Shown here one piece after another: positions 5,511 to 13,066 of a stretch of 37,467 nt of DNA. The notes beneath the pieces were generated by a model. That model saw only the letters and a list, made by a program, of their open reading frames with translations. It did not search any database and was not told where the DNA came from. Each line of letters opens with the position of its first letter. Within the stretch, counting starts at the first letter, position 1. The position numbers and the translations under genes were made by a program. The stretch comes from a virus. The DNA is taken from positions 1-37,467 of the IMG/VR virus record IMGVR_UViG_3300023116_000121; one strand, written 5' to 3'.

Positions 5511-5870
5511 ATGAGAACAGGCAAACCACATTCAGAAGAATTAAAAACTGATGTACTCAGACTATTTGAAGAAACAAATATGTCTGCAAGAGATATAGCT
5601 AAAGCTATGAATAAAAAATATAAATATTCATTGCATCAGAAGTTGACTAGGTTATCCTGTTTAGGTATAAAGTGGAGAGCAGGTAAGTGTAAACCAAGAG
5701 AGGTGAAACATACAGTATATGTAAGATCATTTCCATTAGGTAATGAAAGAATAATGTTTAATAATCACCCCAGCGGTGAGTACATAAGATCGTTAGCTTA
5801 CAATGAGTTGGAAGATAAACTTCCAGAAGAAGAAAGAAAAGAAAGATTAACAACTGCATTGAAAGGATAG
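5511..5870 (+). CDS. helix-turn-helix DNA-binding protein
   Basis: 119 residues from ATG 5511 (MRTGKPHSEE...), with AGGGGGA (5501-5507) upstream; an earlier in-frame reading from 5439 lies inside the previous gene. Residues about 10-50 (TDVLRLFEETNMSARDIAKA, then HQKLTRLSCLGIKW) form a helix-turn-helix like those of GcrA- or resolvase-type proteins. The basic KCKPREVKH segment may be a DNA-binding linker. It could regulate phage or host genes. Confidence 0.6.
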   Translation: MRTGKPHSEELKTDVLRLFEETNMSARDIAKAMNKKYKYSLHQKLTRLSCLGIKWRAGKCKPREVKHTVYVRSFPLGNERIMFNNHPSGEYIRSLAYNELEDKLPEEERKERLTTALKG

Positions 5871-5874
5871 ATAG

Positions 5875-6753
5875 ATGCAACAACTACTTGAAAAAAGAGA
5901 TGTAATGTTCCCAGTATACACACAAAGTGTACAGGGAATAGGTGGAAAGATCCATGCACCTGATGTTAAGATGCTAACACGTATAAATAATAATGGTGCT
6001 GAAGAGTACATCTCAGTAGTAAATAAAGACTATCGTGTAGTAGAGAATGCAGAAGTGCTTGAACCTCTACAACAACAGATGATTAACTTTTTTGATCCTA
6101 TTGTATTAGAAGACGTACACATTAAAGATACTATTCTTAAAAATGGTAGAACATGCTTCTCTGAATACATCTTTCCAAAGATAAAGCATGGCATTGAGAC
6201 TGATACAGGACATAAGACTGAGTTTGGTCTGCGCTTTGTAATGAAGAATAGTTTTGATGGTAAGGGATCAGTAGTCATGTGGTCTGGTCTGATAGATTTC
6301 TTCTGCACTAATGGTACAGTTACAGGTAAGTATGATGTCACTCGCAAGAGACACACTCGTAACTTTCATACCAGTGGTTTCTTAGATGCATTTGAGAAAA
6401 CATTAGAAGAACATTCACACATTGTGAATCAGTATCAAATCCTTGCAGATCAAAAGGTTAGCACATATAAGGTGAGAGATTTGTTTAAGAAGCTGACTAA
6501 ATCTCCTGAAAAAAGCAGGAGAAACAATACGTTAGCAAGCAAACTTAACAGGCAGTTTGAAATAGAACGTCTAACTCGTGGAGATAATATGTTCTCTGTT
6601 ATGTCTGCTCTGACACACTATTCCTCTCACACAACAGGTGACTTTTCCTTGACACGTAGTGGAGATCATGGTACTCTCTACAAACGTCAGGAAAAAGTGA
6701 CGAACTGGTTAAACTCAAACATATGGAAGGAGTTTGTAAATGAAGTAGTATAA
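5875..6753 (+). CDS. DUF932 phage/plasmid-type protein
   Basis: 292 residues. The order of motifs matches DUF932 (PF06067): ISVVNKDYRVVENAEVLEPL near the N terminus, GLRFVMKNSFDGKGSV in the middle, then FFCTNGTVTGKYDV, and NMFSVMSALTHYSSH near the C terminus. Family members are common in phages and plasmids; the biochemical role is unknown, with links to replication or anti-defence proposed. It is the last gene before a strong terminator-like hairpin. Confidence 0.8.
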   Translation: MQQLLEKRDVMFPVYTQSVQGIGGKIHAPDVKMLTRINNNGAEEYISVVNKDYRVVENAEVLEPLQQQMINFFDPIVLEDVHIKDTILKNGRTCFSEYIFPKIKHGIETDTGHKTEFGLRFVMKNSFDGKGSVVMWSGLIDFFCTNGTVTGKYDVTRKRHTRNFHTSGFLDAFEKTLEEHSHIVNQYQILADQKVSTYKVRDLFKKLTKSPEKSRRNNTLASKLNRQFEIERLTRGDNMFSVMSALTHYSSHTTGDFSLTRSGDHGTLYKRQEKVTNWLNSNIWKEFVNEVV

Positions 6754-6808
6754 TTTCCTATTAGTATTTTCATGTTTAATTTCGTTTTCGGTTGTTCGTT
6801 GTAAACTA

Positions 6809-6854
6809 GGAGAGTGGGGGGTTTCTTCCCTTCCCTACCACTCTCCATTTTTTT
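6809..6854 (+). terminator. intrinsic terminator after the DUF932 gene
   Basis: GGAGAGTGG (6809-6817) pairs with CCACTCTCC (6838-6846), followed directly by A and seven T. The inner GGGG and CCC runs can extend the stem. This is a textbook rho-independent terminator. The rest of the gap (6754-6808, 6855-6875) shows nothing else except AGGAG before the next gene. Confidence 0.85.
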
Positions 6855-6875
6855 GTGATATAATAGGAGTATGTT

Positions 6876-7088
6876 ATGCAATTACCTCAGTTCAAAACAG
6901 AAGAACAAGTAACAGCATACCTACGAGGTGATAATGATCCACTTGTAATGCAAGCACTAGAAGAGTATTGGGATATTATTTTATGTGATACTCCAATAAC
7001 TGAAGTAGACTTTGAAGAATTAAATGGTTGGATAGAGTATGAATTAAACGAGTGGGAGGATCACTACGATAAATGGTCTGAAGAATAA
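6876..7088 (+). CDS. 70-residue acidic protein, unknown
   Basis: MQLPQFKTEE..., with TAGGAG (6863-6868) upstream. Strongly acidic, rich in Glu, Asp and Trp (NGWIEYELNEWEDHYDKW). Small acidic phage proteins are sometimes DNA mimics, but no family is recognised. It is the first gene after the terminator at 6809-6854. Confidence 0.6.
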   Translation: MQLPQFKTEEQVTAYLRGDNDPLVMQALEEYWDIILCDTPITEVDFEELNGWIEYELNEWEDHYDKWSEE

Positions 7089-7098
7089 GGAGATTGTT

Positions 7099-7251
7099 AT
7101 GGGAATGAGTATGCGTGAAGCAGTTACAGATGCAGTAGAGATACTCTCAATGCTACATCTAAATGGTACAGTAGTAACAAAAGATAACGATAATCTTTCA
7201 GAAATAATTCATACATTAACTTGTTATTTAGATGAGTGTCCAGATGATTGA
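7099..7251 (+). CDS. 50-residue acidic protein, unknown
   Basis: ATG 7099 (MGMSMREAVT...), with AAGGAG 5 bases upstream of the first ATG. 50 residues, acidic, one clear helix (REAVTDAVEILSML). A second methionine, MSM at residue 3, is an alternative start. No family is recognised. Confidence 0.6.
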   Translation: MGMSMREAVTDAVEILSMLHLNGTVVTKDNDNLSEIIHTLTCYLDECPDD

Positions 7252-7288
7252 TAAAATTTTAAAGTTTCTTTTTTGGCCTTTATTCTAA
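7244..7288 (+). other. 14-codon hydrophobic ORF, possible leader peptide
   Basis: ATG 7244 overlaps the previous gene's stop region and encodes MIDKILKFLFWPLF, ending at TAA 7286-7288, whose last base begins the next ATG. The next gene has no Shine-Dalgarno, so this mini-ORF could deliver ribosomes to it. It is too short to assert as a functional protein. Confidence 0.3.
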
Positions 7289-7485
7289 TGTATATTATTA
7301 CACAAGCTGATGGTAAAAAGATCAGCAATATCAATGAGATAGATGTTCTTGTTGATACAGAAACTGAACAGATATGTACGTTTAAAACTATGGTAGAGGC
7401 TTTAGATTATCTAAGTGAGTCAGGTGTATATGTAGAGAGTCTACAAAATCTACCATTCAATATAAAAATTGAGAGGCTTCAATGA
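7288..7485 (+). CDS. 65-residue protein, unknown
   Basis: From ATG 7288 (MYIITQADGK...). No Shine-Dalgarno precedes it, and the start shares a base with the stop of a 14-codon hydrophobic ORF (TAATG). Beta-alpha-beta pattern with DVLVDTETEQICTF and a helix MVEALDYLSES. Its stop overlaps the next start (ATGA). No family is recognised. Confidence 0.6.
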   Translation: MYIITQADGKKISNINEIDVLVDTETEQICTFKTMVEALDYLSESGVYVESLQNLPFNIKIERLQ

Positions 7486-7964
7486 GAATATTAATATTTT
7501 TATTTATGTCAATGGCACTTGCAATATTTCTATCATCAACTGTTAAAGCTGATCAGAAAGCATGTCTAGCTGAAGCTGTTTACTTTGAATCAAGATCAGA
7601 AAGTTTTATAGCACAGTTAGCTGTAGCTAATGTAGTGCTTAATAGAGTAGCTTCTAAGTACTATCCTAATAATATTTGTGATGTAGTACATCAATCTAAA
7701 ACTTATGATGGACATCCAATAAGAAATAAATGTATGTTCTCTTACTGGTGTGATGGTAAACCAGAAAGAATAAAAGATATTAAAGCATATAAAGTAGCTA
7801 TAGATGTAGCTGATCTTGCTTTATCTGGTGTGGTTGTCGAACATGTGATGGGTGCTACGCACTACCATGCACATTATGTAACGCCCCACTGGGCAACGGC
7901 ACCTAGCTTTGAAACACTGACTCAAATAGGTAGTCATATATTTTATGTTGACATGAGGAATTAA
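7482..7964 (+). CDS. secreted SleB-like cell wall hydrolase (endolysin)
   Basis: 160 residues. A signal peptide (residues 1-23, MRILIFLFMSMALAIF with a VKADQ cleavage-like site) precedes a Hydrolase_2/SleB domain: CLAEAVYFESRSES with the likely catalytic Glu, VVLNRV, CMFSYWCDG, then GATHYHAHYV and a final IGSHIFYVD. The family cleaves peptidoglycan. The signal peptide implies export through Sec, so this may act as a secreted endolysin independent of a large-hole holin. It sits in the early/middle operon, far from the holin at 22790. Start overlaps the upstream stop (ATGA). Confidence 0.85.
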   Translation: MRILIFLFMSMALAIFLSSTVKADQKACLAEAVYFESRSESFIAQLAVANVVLNRVASKYYPNNICDVVHQSKTYDGHPIRNKCMFSYWCDGKPERIKDIKAYKVAIDVADLALSGVVVEHVMGATHYHAHYVTPHWATAPSFETLTQIGSHIFYVDMRN

Positions 7965-7965
7965 A

Positions 7966-8124
7966 ATGACATATAATGTTGAGATGGATAAACTCATAGA
8001 ACAAAATCGTGAGCTACGAAAACTAATAAAGTTTCGTGACGATGAGCTTAACAAGCTAAGACTTGAGTTATCACGTCTTAAACAAACAAGAAATAATTCA
8101 TGGGCAGTAATGAAAGATGACTAA
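7966..8124 (+). CDS. 52-residue coiled-coil protein
   Basis: ATG 7966, two bases after the hydrolase stop, opens 52 residues (MTYNVEMDKL...). Heptad pattern from about residue 8 to 40 (LIEQNRELRKLIKFRDDEL...) predicts a coiled coil; no membrane segment, so it is unlikely to be a spanin by itself. No family is recognised. Confidence 0.6.
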   Translation: MTYNVEMDKLIEQNRELRKLIKFRDDELNKLRLELSRLKQTRNNSWAVMKDD

Positions 8125-8302
8125 AAATTTATGGCAGATGGATCGCAACGAAATATTTCGTGATCTTGTTGATCAATATTTAGATGAAGGCTACTCCAAG
8201 AGAGAAGCACGTAAGCTGGCAAAGCAGGAGGCTGACGAGATAATGATTGACAAGAATGAATTTGTTGATACTGTTTGGGAAGAAAGTTTCCATGACCGCT
8301 AA
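8117..8302 (+). CDS. 61-residue charged helical protein
   Basis: ATG 8117 overlaps the upstream stop (ATGACTAA). MTKNLWQMDR... followed by GYSKREARKLAKQEADEI and an acidic tail. Composition is like the small helical protein at 4103. No family is recognised. Confidence 0.55.
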   Translation: MTKNLWQMDRNEIFRDLVDQYLDEGYSKREARKLAKQEADEIMIDKNEFVDTVWEESFHDR

Positions 8303-8447
8303 GTGGTTACTCATATATAGAAACTCAGTGATTGTAGATACTTTCAATACAAAGTATGCAGCAAGAAAGGAGATTGATAATCGTAGACAACTTGCACACA
8401 TGTTAGGAGAAGATGTAGATAGAATATATCAAATAAGAAAGATGTAA
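8292..8447 (+). CDS. 51-residue basic protein, unknown
   Basis: From ATG 8292 (MTAKWLLIYR...), overlapping the upstream gene by 11 bases; the earlier in-frame ATG 8247 lies well inside that gene. The sequence begins with two beta strands (KWLLIYRNSVIVDTF), then a charged helix. It directly precedes the primase-helicase gene. Confidence 0.55.
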   Translation: MTAKWLLIYRNSVIVDTFNTKYAARKEIDNRRQLAHMLGEDVDRIYQIRKM

Positions 8448-8448
8448 A

Positions 8449-10092
8449 ATGGAAGACAGTACACTTGTGTCACACAATGCCTGTCCTGAGTGCGGATCAA
8501 GCGATGGCAACGCACTGTACTCAGACGGGCATACTTTTTGTTACGTTTGCAAAACTTATGGCAAAGAAGGAGAAGCCGAATTGATACCGCAACAACAAAC
8601 ATATCCTCGCATCAATGGCCTACAAAGAAATCAATCAGTTAAAAAGCACTGGGTTACTGCTGAAATTACAGATAGAAAAATCCAAGAAGAAACATGTCGT
8701 GTATATGGTGTAACTGTTGTTCGTAATGGTACTCAGATTACAGAACATATGTACAAGTATAATGATAAAGATGGTAATCATATAGCTACAAAGTTCAGAC
8801 GTACTCAAGACAAACAGTTCTGGTCTGAAGGCCCACTCAATGAAGCAGGTTTATTTGGTCAGAGTGTTTTTGGTAAAGGTGGTAAATACATCACAGTGTG
8901 TGAAGGTGAGATAGATGCGATGTCTGCCTATCAGTTGCTTGGTTCTAAGTGGCCTGTTGTGTCTATCAAGAATGGTGCGGCAAGTGCATACAAGAACTGC
9001 CAACAATCACTGGACTACCTCAACAAGTTCGATCAGATTGTACTATGCTTTGACAATGATAAGGCTGGGCGTGAAGCACAACAACAAGTAGCCCGACTGT
9101 TTGAGCCAAACAAATGTAAGATCATGAGCCTTGATCTGAAGGATGCTAACGAGTATCTCAAGACAGGACAACGTGAGAAGTTTGTTCGACAGTGGTGGGA
9201 TGCATCAACGTATACACCTGCTGGTATCATCAACCTTGCGGATCTTGGAACTTCTCTGTATGAGGAAGCACACTATCAGACCTGTCTATATCCTTGGCCT
9301 AAACTAAACGAGAAGACCTATGGTATGCGTACTGGTGAGCTAGTGACTTTCACATCTGGTGCAGGTATGGGTAAGTCCAGCATCATGCGTGAGCTAATGC
9401 ATCACATCATGTCAAACACAGAAGATAACATTGGTGTGCTTGCTCTTGAAGAGAACACACGTAACACTGCGTTCAATATTATGAGTGTGGAAGCTAACGC
9501 CAGACTGTACATCAAGGAGATACGTGATCAGTACACACAGGAGCAACTCAACGAGTGGCAGAAAAAGACTATTGGATCTGGTAGGTTCTTTGCCTTTGAT
9601 CATTTTGGTTCTATTGCCAACGATGAAATACTAGATCGTGTACGCTACATGGCAAAGGCACTGGAATGTAAGTGGGTGTTTCTTGATCACTTGTCTATCC
9701 TTGTTTCAGGTCAGGAAGACAATGGAGATGAACGTAAGTCCATTGATATTCTGATGACCAAGCTGCGTTCTCTTGTTGAAGAGACAGGCATTGGTTTATT
9801 ACTTGTCAGTCACCTACGTAGACCTGCTGGTGATCGTGGACATGAAGATGGACGTGAGGTATCACTCTCTCACCTACGAGGGTCAGCTTCTATTGCTCAC
9901 CTATCTGACGCAGTAGTAGCATTGGAGCGCAACCAACAAGCTGACGATGAGGTAGAAGCTAACACCACAACGATTCGTATTCTAAAGAATAGATATACTG
10001 GCGAGACAGGTGCAGCTTGCTACTTGCATTATGATAAAGAAACTGGTAGAATGTCACAGATAGATAATCCCTTCATGGAGGAAGAGGCATGA
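8449..10092 (+). CDS. bifunctional primase-helicase (T7 gp4 type)
   Basis: 547 residues, close to the T7 enzyme. The N-terminal zinc-binding domain has C12, C15, C31 and C34. A TOPRIM primase core follows, with CEGEIDAMSAY near residue 150 and VLCFDNDKAG near 200. The C-terminal DnaB/RecA-type helicase has Walker A GAGMGKSS (about 303-310), LALEENTR, and Walker B-like VFLDHLSI. It unwinds DNA at the fork and lays down primers for the polymerase at 10814. It is ATG-initiated one base after the upstream stop; its own stop overlaps the next start (ATGA). Confidence 0.93.
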   Translation: MEDSTLVSHNACPECGSSDGNALYSDGHTFCYVCKTYGKEGEAELIPQQQTYPRINGLQRNQSVKKHWVTAEITDRKIQEETCRVYGVTVVRNGTQITEHMYKYNDKDGNHIATKFRRTQDKQFWSEGPLNEAGLFGQSVFGKGGKYITVCEGEIDAMSAYQLLGSKWPVVSIKNGAASAYKNCQQSLDYLNKFDQIVLCFDNDKAGREAQQQVARLFEPNKCKIMSLDLKDANEYLKTGQREKFVRQWWDASTYTPAGIINLADLGTSLYEEAHYQTCLYPWPKLNEKTYGMRTGELVTFTSGAGMGKSSIMRELMHHIMSNTEDNIGVLALEENTRNTAFNIMSVEANARLYIKEIRDQYTQEQLNEWQKKTIGSGRFFAFDHFGSIANDEILDRVRYMAKALECKWVFLDHLSILVSGQEDNGDERKSIDILMTKLRSLVEETGIGLLLVSHLRRPAGDRGHEDGREVSLSHLRGSASIAHLSDAVVALERNQQADDEVEANTTTIRILKNRYTGETGAACYLHYDKETGRMSQIDNPFMEEEA

Positions 10093-10817
10093 TTTGGAAG
10101 TACAGAACAGAGCAAGATAAAGAGCATGTTGAAAATTACTTAACAGATAAGGGATTATCTTTTAGCTTTGATGAAAGATTACCTGCTTTTTATATAGATG
10201 ATCCTGACCCAAATAAACATTACATAGCTTATCAGTATTATTATACTACAGGTAGATGGGGAGTTATGTATAATAAAAGAAATAAAAATAGAAAACATTA
10301 CATGTGTAGAGATGTAGAAACTTTGGTAAATAAATATATCTTAAAAGATCAAGATGAAGTGAGTGACATGAGAAAACCTTTTGACAAAAGTGTATACGAT
10401 GAAGCAGATAAAGCTGCGAAGGATGCAGCATTTAAATTTATCAGCACCATGAACTATACAACTGTTGATACAACAGAGCGTAAAGACTTTGATATTGTAT
10501 GTAAAGCAAGAACAGAGATACATCACCTCTATGAAGTAGAAGTAAAGTATGCATGGAAAGGAGAGTGGCCTGAGTCTTGGACTGAGATACGTATACCACA
10601 TAGAAAGAAAAGATTGCTGGACAAGTGGAAGAAAGAATATCCCAATGCTCTCTTCACCTTCATGGTATTTCGTAATGATTGTAAAAAGGCTTGGCATATT
10701 GATGCAAACATTTTACTTGACTGTGAAGTTAAAGAAGCGTATAACAGAAACATAGCTAAAGGAGAAAAGTTCTTTCACATTCCTGTAAAGGATGCGTATA
10801 TAGTAGATATAGAATGA
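10089..10817 (+). CDS. two-part protein with C-terminal PD-(D/E)XK nuclease domain
   Basis: 242 residues. The N-terminal 85 or so (AFYIDDPDPNKHYIAY, then RWGVMYNKRN) form an unrecognised beta-rich module. From about residue 95 a linker leads to a nuclease-like region: KDFDIVCKARTE, then HHLYEVEVKYAW, giving D...E-x-E-x-K, plus a WTEIRIPHRKKRLL helix and a LFTFMVFRND strand. In T7-like phages a Holliday-junction endonuclease lies in the replication block, so a junction or flap nuclease role is plausible. Tight overlaps with helicase and polymerase genes support a replication role. Confidence 0.65.
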   Translation: MIWKYRTEQDKEHVENYLTDKGLSFSFDERLPAFYIDDPDPNKHYIAYQYYYTTGRWGVMYNKRNKNRKHYMCRDVETLVNKYILKDQDEVSDMRKPFDKSVYDEADKAAKDAAFKFISTMNYTTVDTTERKDFDIVCKARTEIHHLYEVEVKYAWKGEWPESWTEIRIPHRKKRLLDKWKKEYPNALFTFMVFRNDCKKAWHIDANILLDCEVKEAYNRNIAKGEKFFHIPVKDAYIVDIE

Positions 10818-12448
10818 TACAAGCAGTTGTTGATATAGAAACAGATAGTCTGAATGCTACAAAGATACATTGTATTGTAGCGCAGCACTATCAAACAGGT
10901 GAGATACGTAAGTGGGTTGGCGAAGAGTGTAAACAGTTTGGCGAGTGGTCTAAAAAGATTGACCAGTACATCATGCACAATGGCATCAGCTTTGATGCTC
11001 CCACTCTGAACCGACTCACTGGTTCTAAGATTAGACCAGATCAAGTAAGAGATACTTTACTTGAATCTCAACTGTACAATCCGGTGCGTGACAAGGGACA
11101 TTCTCTAGCATCTTGGGGTGAACGTCTTGGCTTTTCAAAGCTGGACTTTGAAGAGTTTGATTACTATACACCTGAGATGTTAGAGTATTGTCAACGTGAC
11201 GTAGAGCTAACACGTAAACTAGCACAACAGCTAGAGAAAGAGAGTAAAGGTTTTTCTAAGTACTCGTATGATCTAGAAAGAAACATACGTATCATAATTG
11301 ATAGACAAGAACGTAATGGTTTTGCTTTTAATCTTATGGAAGGACAACTACTACTAGCTCAGTTAGAAGATGAACAACATGAACTAGAGAAACAATCTGT
11401 AGAAATGTTTGAGCCAACAGTAGTTGAACTTAAAACTAAAACTAAGTATATACCATTTAACATAGCAAGTAGAAAGCAGATAGCTGACCGTCTCATGGAT
11501 CGTGGTTGGAAACCAGACAAACATACAGAGAAAGGTAATGTGATTGTGAATGAAGAAGTTCTCTCACACATTGACATGCCTGAAGCTCAGATGTTCAGTC
11601 GTTACTTTCTTCTACAGAAAAGAACTGGTCTACTAAAAGCTTGGATAAAGGAGTGTAGAGATGACTCTCGTGTACATGGTAATGTTCTTACTCTTAAAAC
11701 TATTACTGGTCGCATGGCTCACCACAGTCCCAACATGGCCCAAGTACCAGCAGTATATAGTCCATATGGAAAAGAGTGTCGTTCTCTCTGGACAGTATCA
11801 AACAGAAAAACACACAAACTTGTAGGGACTGATGCTAGTGGTCTTGAACTTAGATGTCTGGCTCACTATATGAATGATCCAACATTTACTAACGAGGTTC
11901 TTACTGGTGACGTACATACTGCAAATCAAAAAGCAGCAGGACTATCTACCAGAGATCAAGCAAAGACTTTTATCTATGCTTTTCTTTATGGTGCTGGTCC
12001 TGCAAAGATAGGTAAGATAGCTGGTGGTTCAGCTAACACAGGACAAAAACTAATATCAAAGTTTCTATCTAATATGCCAGCCCTGAAAAGATTACGTAAC
12101 AATATTCAAGAGGCTGCTCGATCTGGAACTATTCCGGGTCTTGATGGTAGAAAATTACATATACGTTCAGAACATGCTGCACTTAATACTTTACTTCAAG
12201 GTGCAGGTGCTATAGTATGCAAGCAGTGGCTTGTAAACATAGATGAACGTATACGTAAGACAGGGTTAGATGCAAAGCTGGTGGCATCTGTTCACGATGA
12301 GTATCAGTTTGAGGTAGCTAACTCTGATGTAGAAAGATTTACAAAACTAACAAAGGAGGCAATGTACACAACACAAAGAAACTTTAAATTTAAATGTGAC
12401 CTAGATTCTGACTATAAAGTTGGAAATAATTGGGCAGAAACTCATTAA
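10814..12448 (+). CDS. polA: family A DNA polymerase (PolA)
   Basis: 544 residues, shorter than T7 gp5 (704). The N terminus carries a 3'-5' exonuclease with D7 and E9 (VVDIETD), then MHNGISFDAP and a YCQRDVELT motif. Polymerase motif A is TDASGLELRC (D340). The O-helix R380-x3-K384-x3-Y388-x3-YG has Tyr at the position equivalent to E. coli F762, as in T7. Motif C is VHDEY with D495. It replicates the phage genome with the helicase at 8449. ATG overlaps the upstream stop (ATGA). Confidence 0.93.
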   Translation: MIQAVVDIETDSLNATKIHCIVAQHYQTGEIRKWVGEECKQFGEWSKKIDQYIMHNGISFDAPTLNRLTGSKIRPDQVRDTLLESQLYNPVRDKGHSLASWGERLGFSKLDFEEFDYYTPEMLEYCQRDVELTRKLAQQLEKESKGFSKYSYDLERNIRIIIDRQERNGFAFNLMEGQLLLAQLEDEQHELEKQSVEMFEPTVVELKTKTKYIPFNIASRKQIADRLMDRGWKPDKHTEKGNVIVNEEVLSHIDMPEAQMFSRYFLLQKRTGLLKAWIKECRDDSRVHGNVLTLKTITGRMAHHSPNMAQVPAVYSPYGKECRSLWTVSNRKTHKLVGTDASGLELRCLAHYMNDPTFTNEVLTGDVHTANQKAAGLSTRDQAKTFIYAFLYGAGPAKIGKIAGGSANTGQKLISKFLSNMPALKRLRNNIQEAARSGTIPGLDGRKLHIRSEHAALNTLLQGAGAIVCKQWLVNIDERIRKTGLDAKLVASVHDEYQFEVANSDVERFTKLTKEAMYTTQRNFKFKCDLDSDYKVGNNWAETH

Positions 12449-12453
12449 AGTTG

Positions 12454-12482
12454 TTGACAAACGAATCACTTTATGATACTGT
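12454..12482 (+). promoter_or_regulatory. promoter candidate upstream of the SSB gene
   Basis: A perfect TTGACA (12454-12459), 17 bases, then TACTGT (12477-12482), a weak -10. It is placed right after the polymerase stop, in the only gap of more than 100 bases in this block. It would allow extra expression of the ssDNA-binding protein. Confidence 0.4.
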
Positions 12483-12488
12483 CCTCAT

Positions 12489-12534
12489 GTTGTTTAGTAG
12501 TAGACAACGTAACTCAAGGCTGGAATGGTCCAGC
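12489..12534 (+). promoter_or_regulatory. two stem-loops in the SSB leader
   Basis: GTTGT (12489-12493) with ACAAC (12504-12508), then GCTGGA (12519-12524) with TCCAGC (12529-12534) around ATGG. They lie between the promoter candidate and the GGAG (12546-12549) of the SSB gene. ssDNA-binding proteins of some phages (T4 gp32) repress their own translation by binding a structured leader; a similar role here is speculation. Confidence 0.4.
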
Positions 12535-12555
12535 GGAAACTAAATGGAGAACTAA

Positions 12556-13014
12556 ATGAAAGATCCAATCTATATCACTGGTAAATGTCACTATGCTTCA
12601 ATCACTGAACCGAATACAAAGTTCGATCCGGTGTGGAGTATTCAAGTAGAAGTGAACGATGATAACCGTTCTGTAGTCGAGAGTGCAGGACTTCCAATCG
12701 CCAATAAAGGAGATGAGCGTGGCGATTTTGTAACAATTAAACGTAAAGTATATCGTAAAGATGGTAGCGAACGTCAGGCTCCCATTGTAAAAGACTCTCA
12801 GAATAATTTGTGGAATGGTAAATTAATTGCCAATGGTAGTTTGGTAAACGTCAAAGCAATTCCATATGATTGGAACTATGCAGGTAAATCAGGCGTATCT
12901 GCTGACCTTGCCGCTGTTCAGGTTGTAGACTTTATTGAATACACTGATGGCAGGGAAGATTTTGCCCCCGTCTCTGGTGGATACGTACAAGAATCTACCT
13001 CAGTGCCGTTCTAA
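12556..13014 (+). CDS. single-stranded DNA-binding protein (gp2.5-like)
   Basis: 152 residues, shorter than T7 gp2.5. Beta-rich OB-fold pattern (IYITGKCHYASITEP, WSIQVEV, DFVTIKRKVYRKDG, GSLVNVKAIPYDW) with an acidic stretch (EYTDGRED) and a C-terminal phenylalanine (STSVPF), the terminal residue important in gp2.5 for contacts with replication proteins. Start: GGAG seven bases before ATG 12556. Assignment rests on position between PolA and exonuclease plus the fold pattern, not on a recognised signature. Confidence 0.7.
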   Translation: MKDPIYITGKCHYASITEPNTKFDPVWSIQVEVNDDNRSVVESAGLPIANKGDERGDFVTIKRKVYRKDGSERQAPIVKDSQNNLWNGKLIANGSLVNVKAIPYDWNYAGKSGVSADLAAVQVVDFIEYTDGREDFAPVSGGYVQESTSVPF

Positions 13015-13017
13015 TCT

Positions 13018-13066
13018 AAGGAGAGGGGGAGTAGTATTCGCTGTTGCTGCTCCCCCATTTTTTATG
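13018..13066 (+). promoter_or_regulatory. Shine-Dalgarno placed next to a start codon by a hairpin
   Basis: AAGGAG (13018-13023) lies 40 bases from ATG 13064. The hairpin at 13025-13056 occupies almost all of that distance; when folded, only 8 unpaired bases (A 13024 and 13057-13063) separate Shine-Dalgarno and ATG. No other Shine-Dalgarno is present before this start. T4 genes 25 and 38 use such structure-bridged starts. Confidence 0.5.
13025..13063 (+). terminator. hairpin plus T tract between SSB and exonuclease genes
   Basis: GGGGGAGTAG (13025-13034) pairs with CTGCTCCCCC (13047-13056), one G-T wobble, 12-base loop, followed by A and six T. It looks like an intrinsic terminator, but the next start codon follows immediately, so it may instead or also bridge the Shine-Dalgarno (see the overlapping entry). 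Confidence 0.75.

Noticed and set aside
8247-8274. TTGACA with TACTGT after 16 bases
   Set aside because: It lies inside a gene with a weak -10 and no gap before the next start; likely chance.
12600-12640. TTCGATCC resembling a tRNA T-arm
   Set aside because: It is inside the SSB coding region with no matching stems.
12935-13063. Upstream extension of the exonuclease gene
   Set aside because: It would run through the SSB gene end and the terminator-like hairpin, and adds a sequence unlike the rest of the protein. ATG 13064 is preferred.
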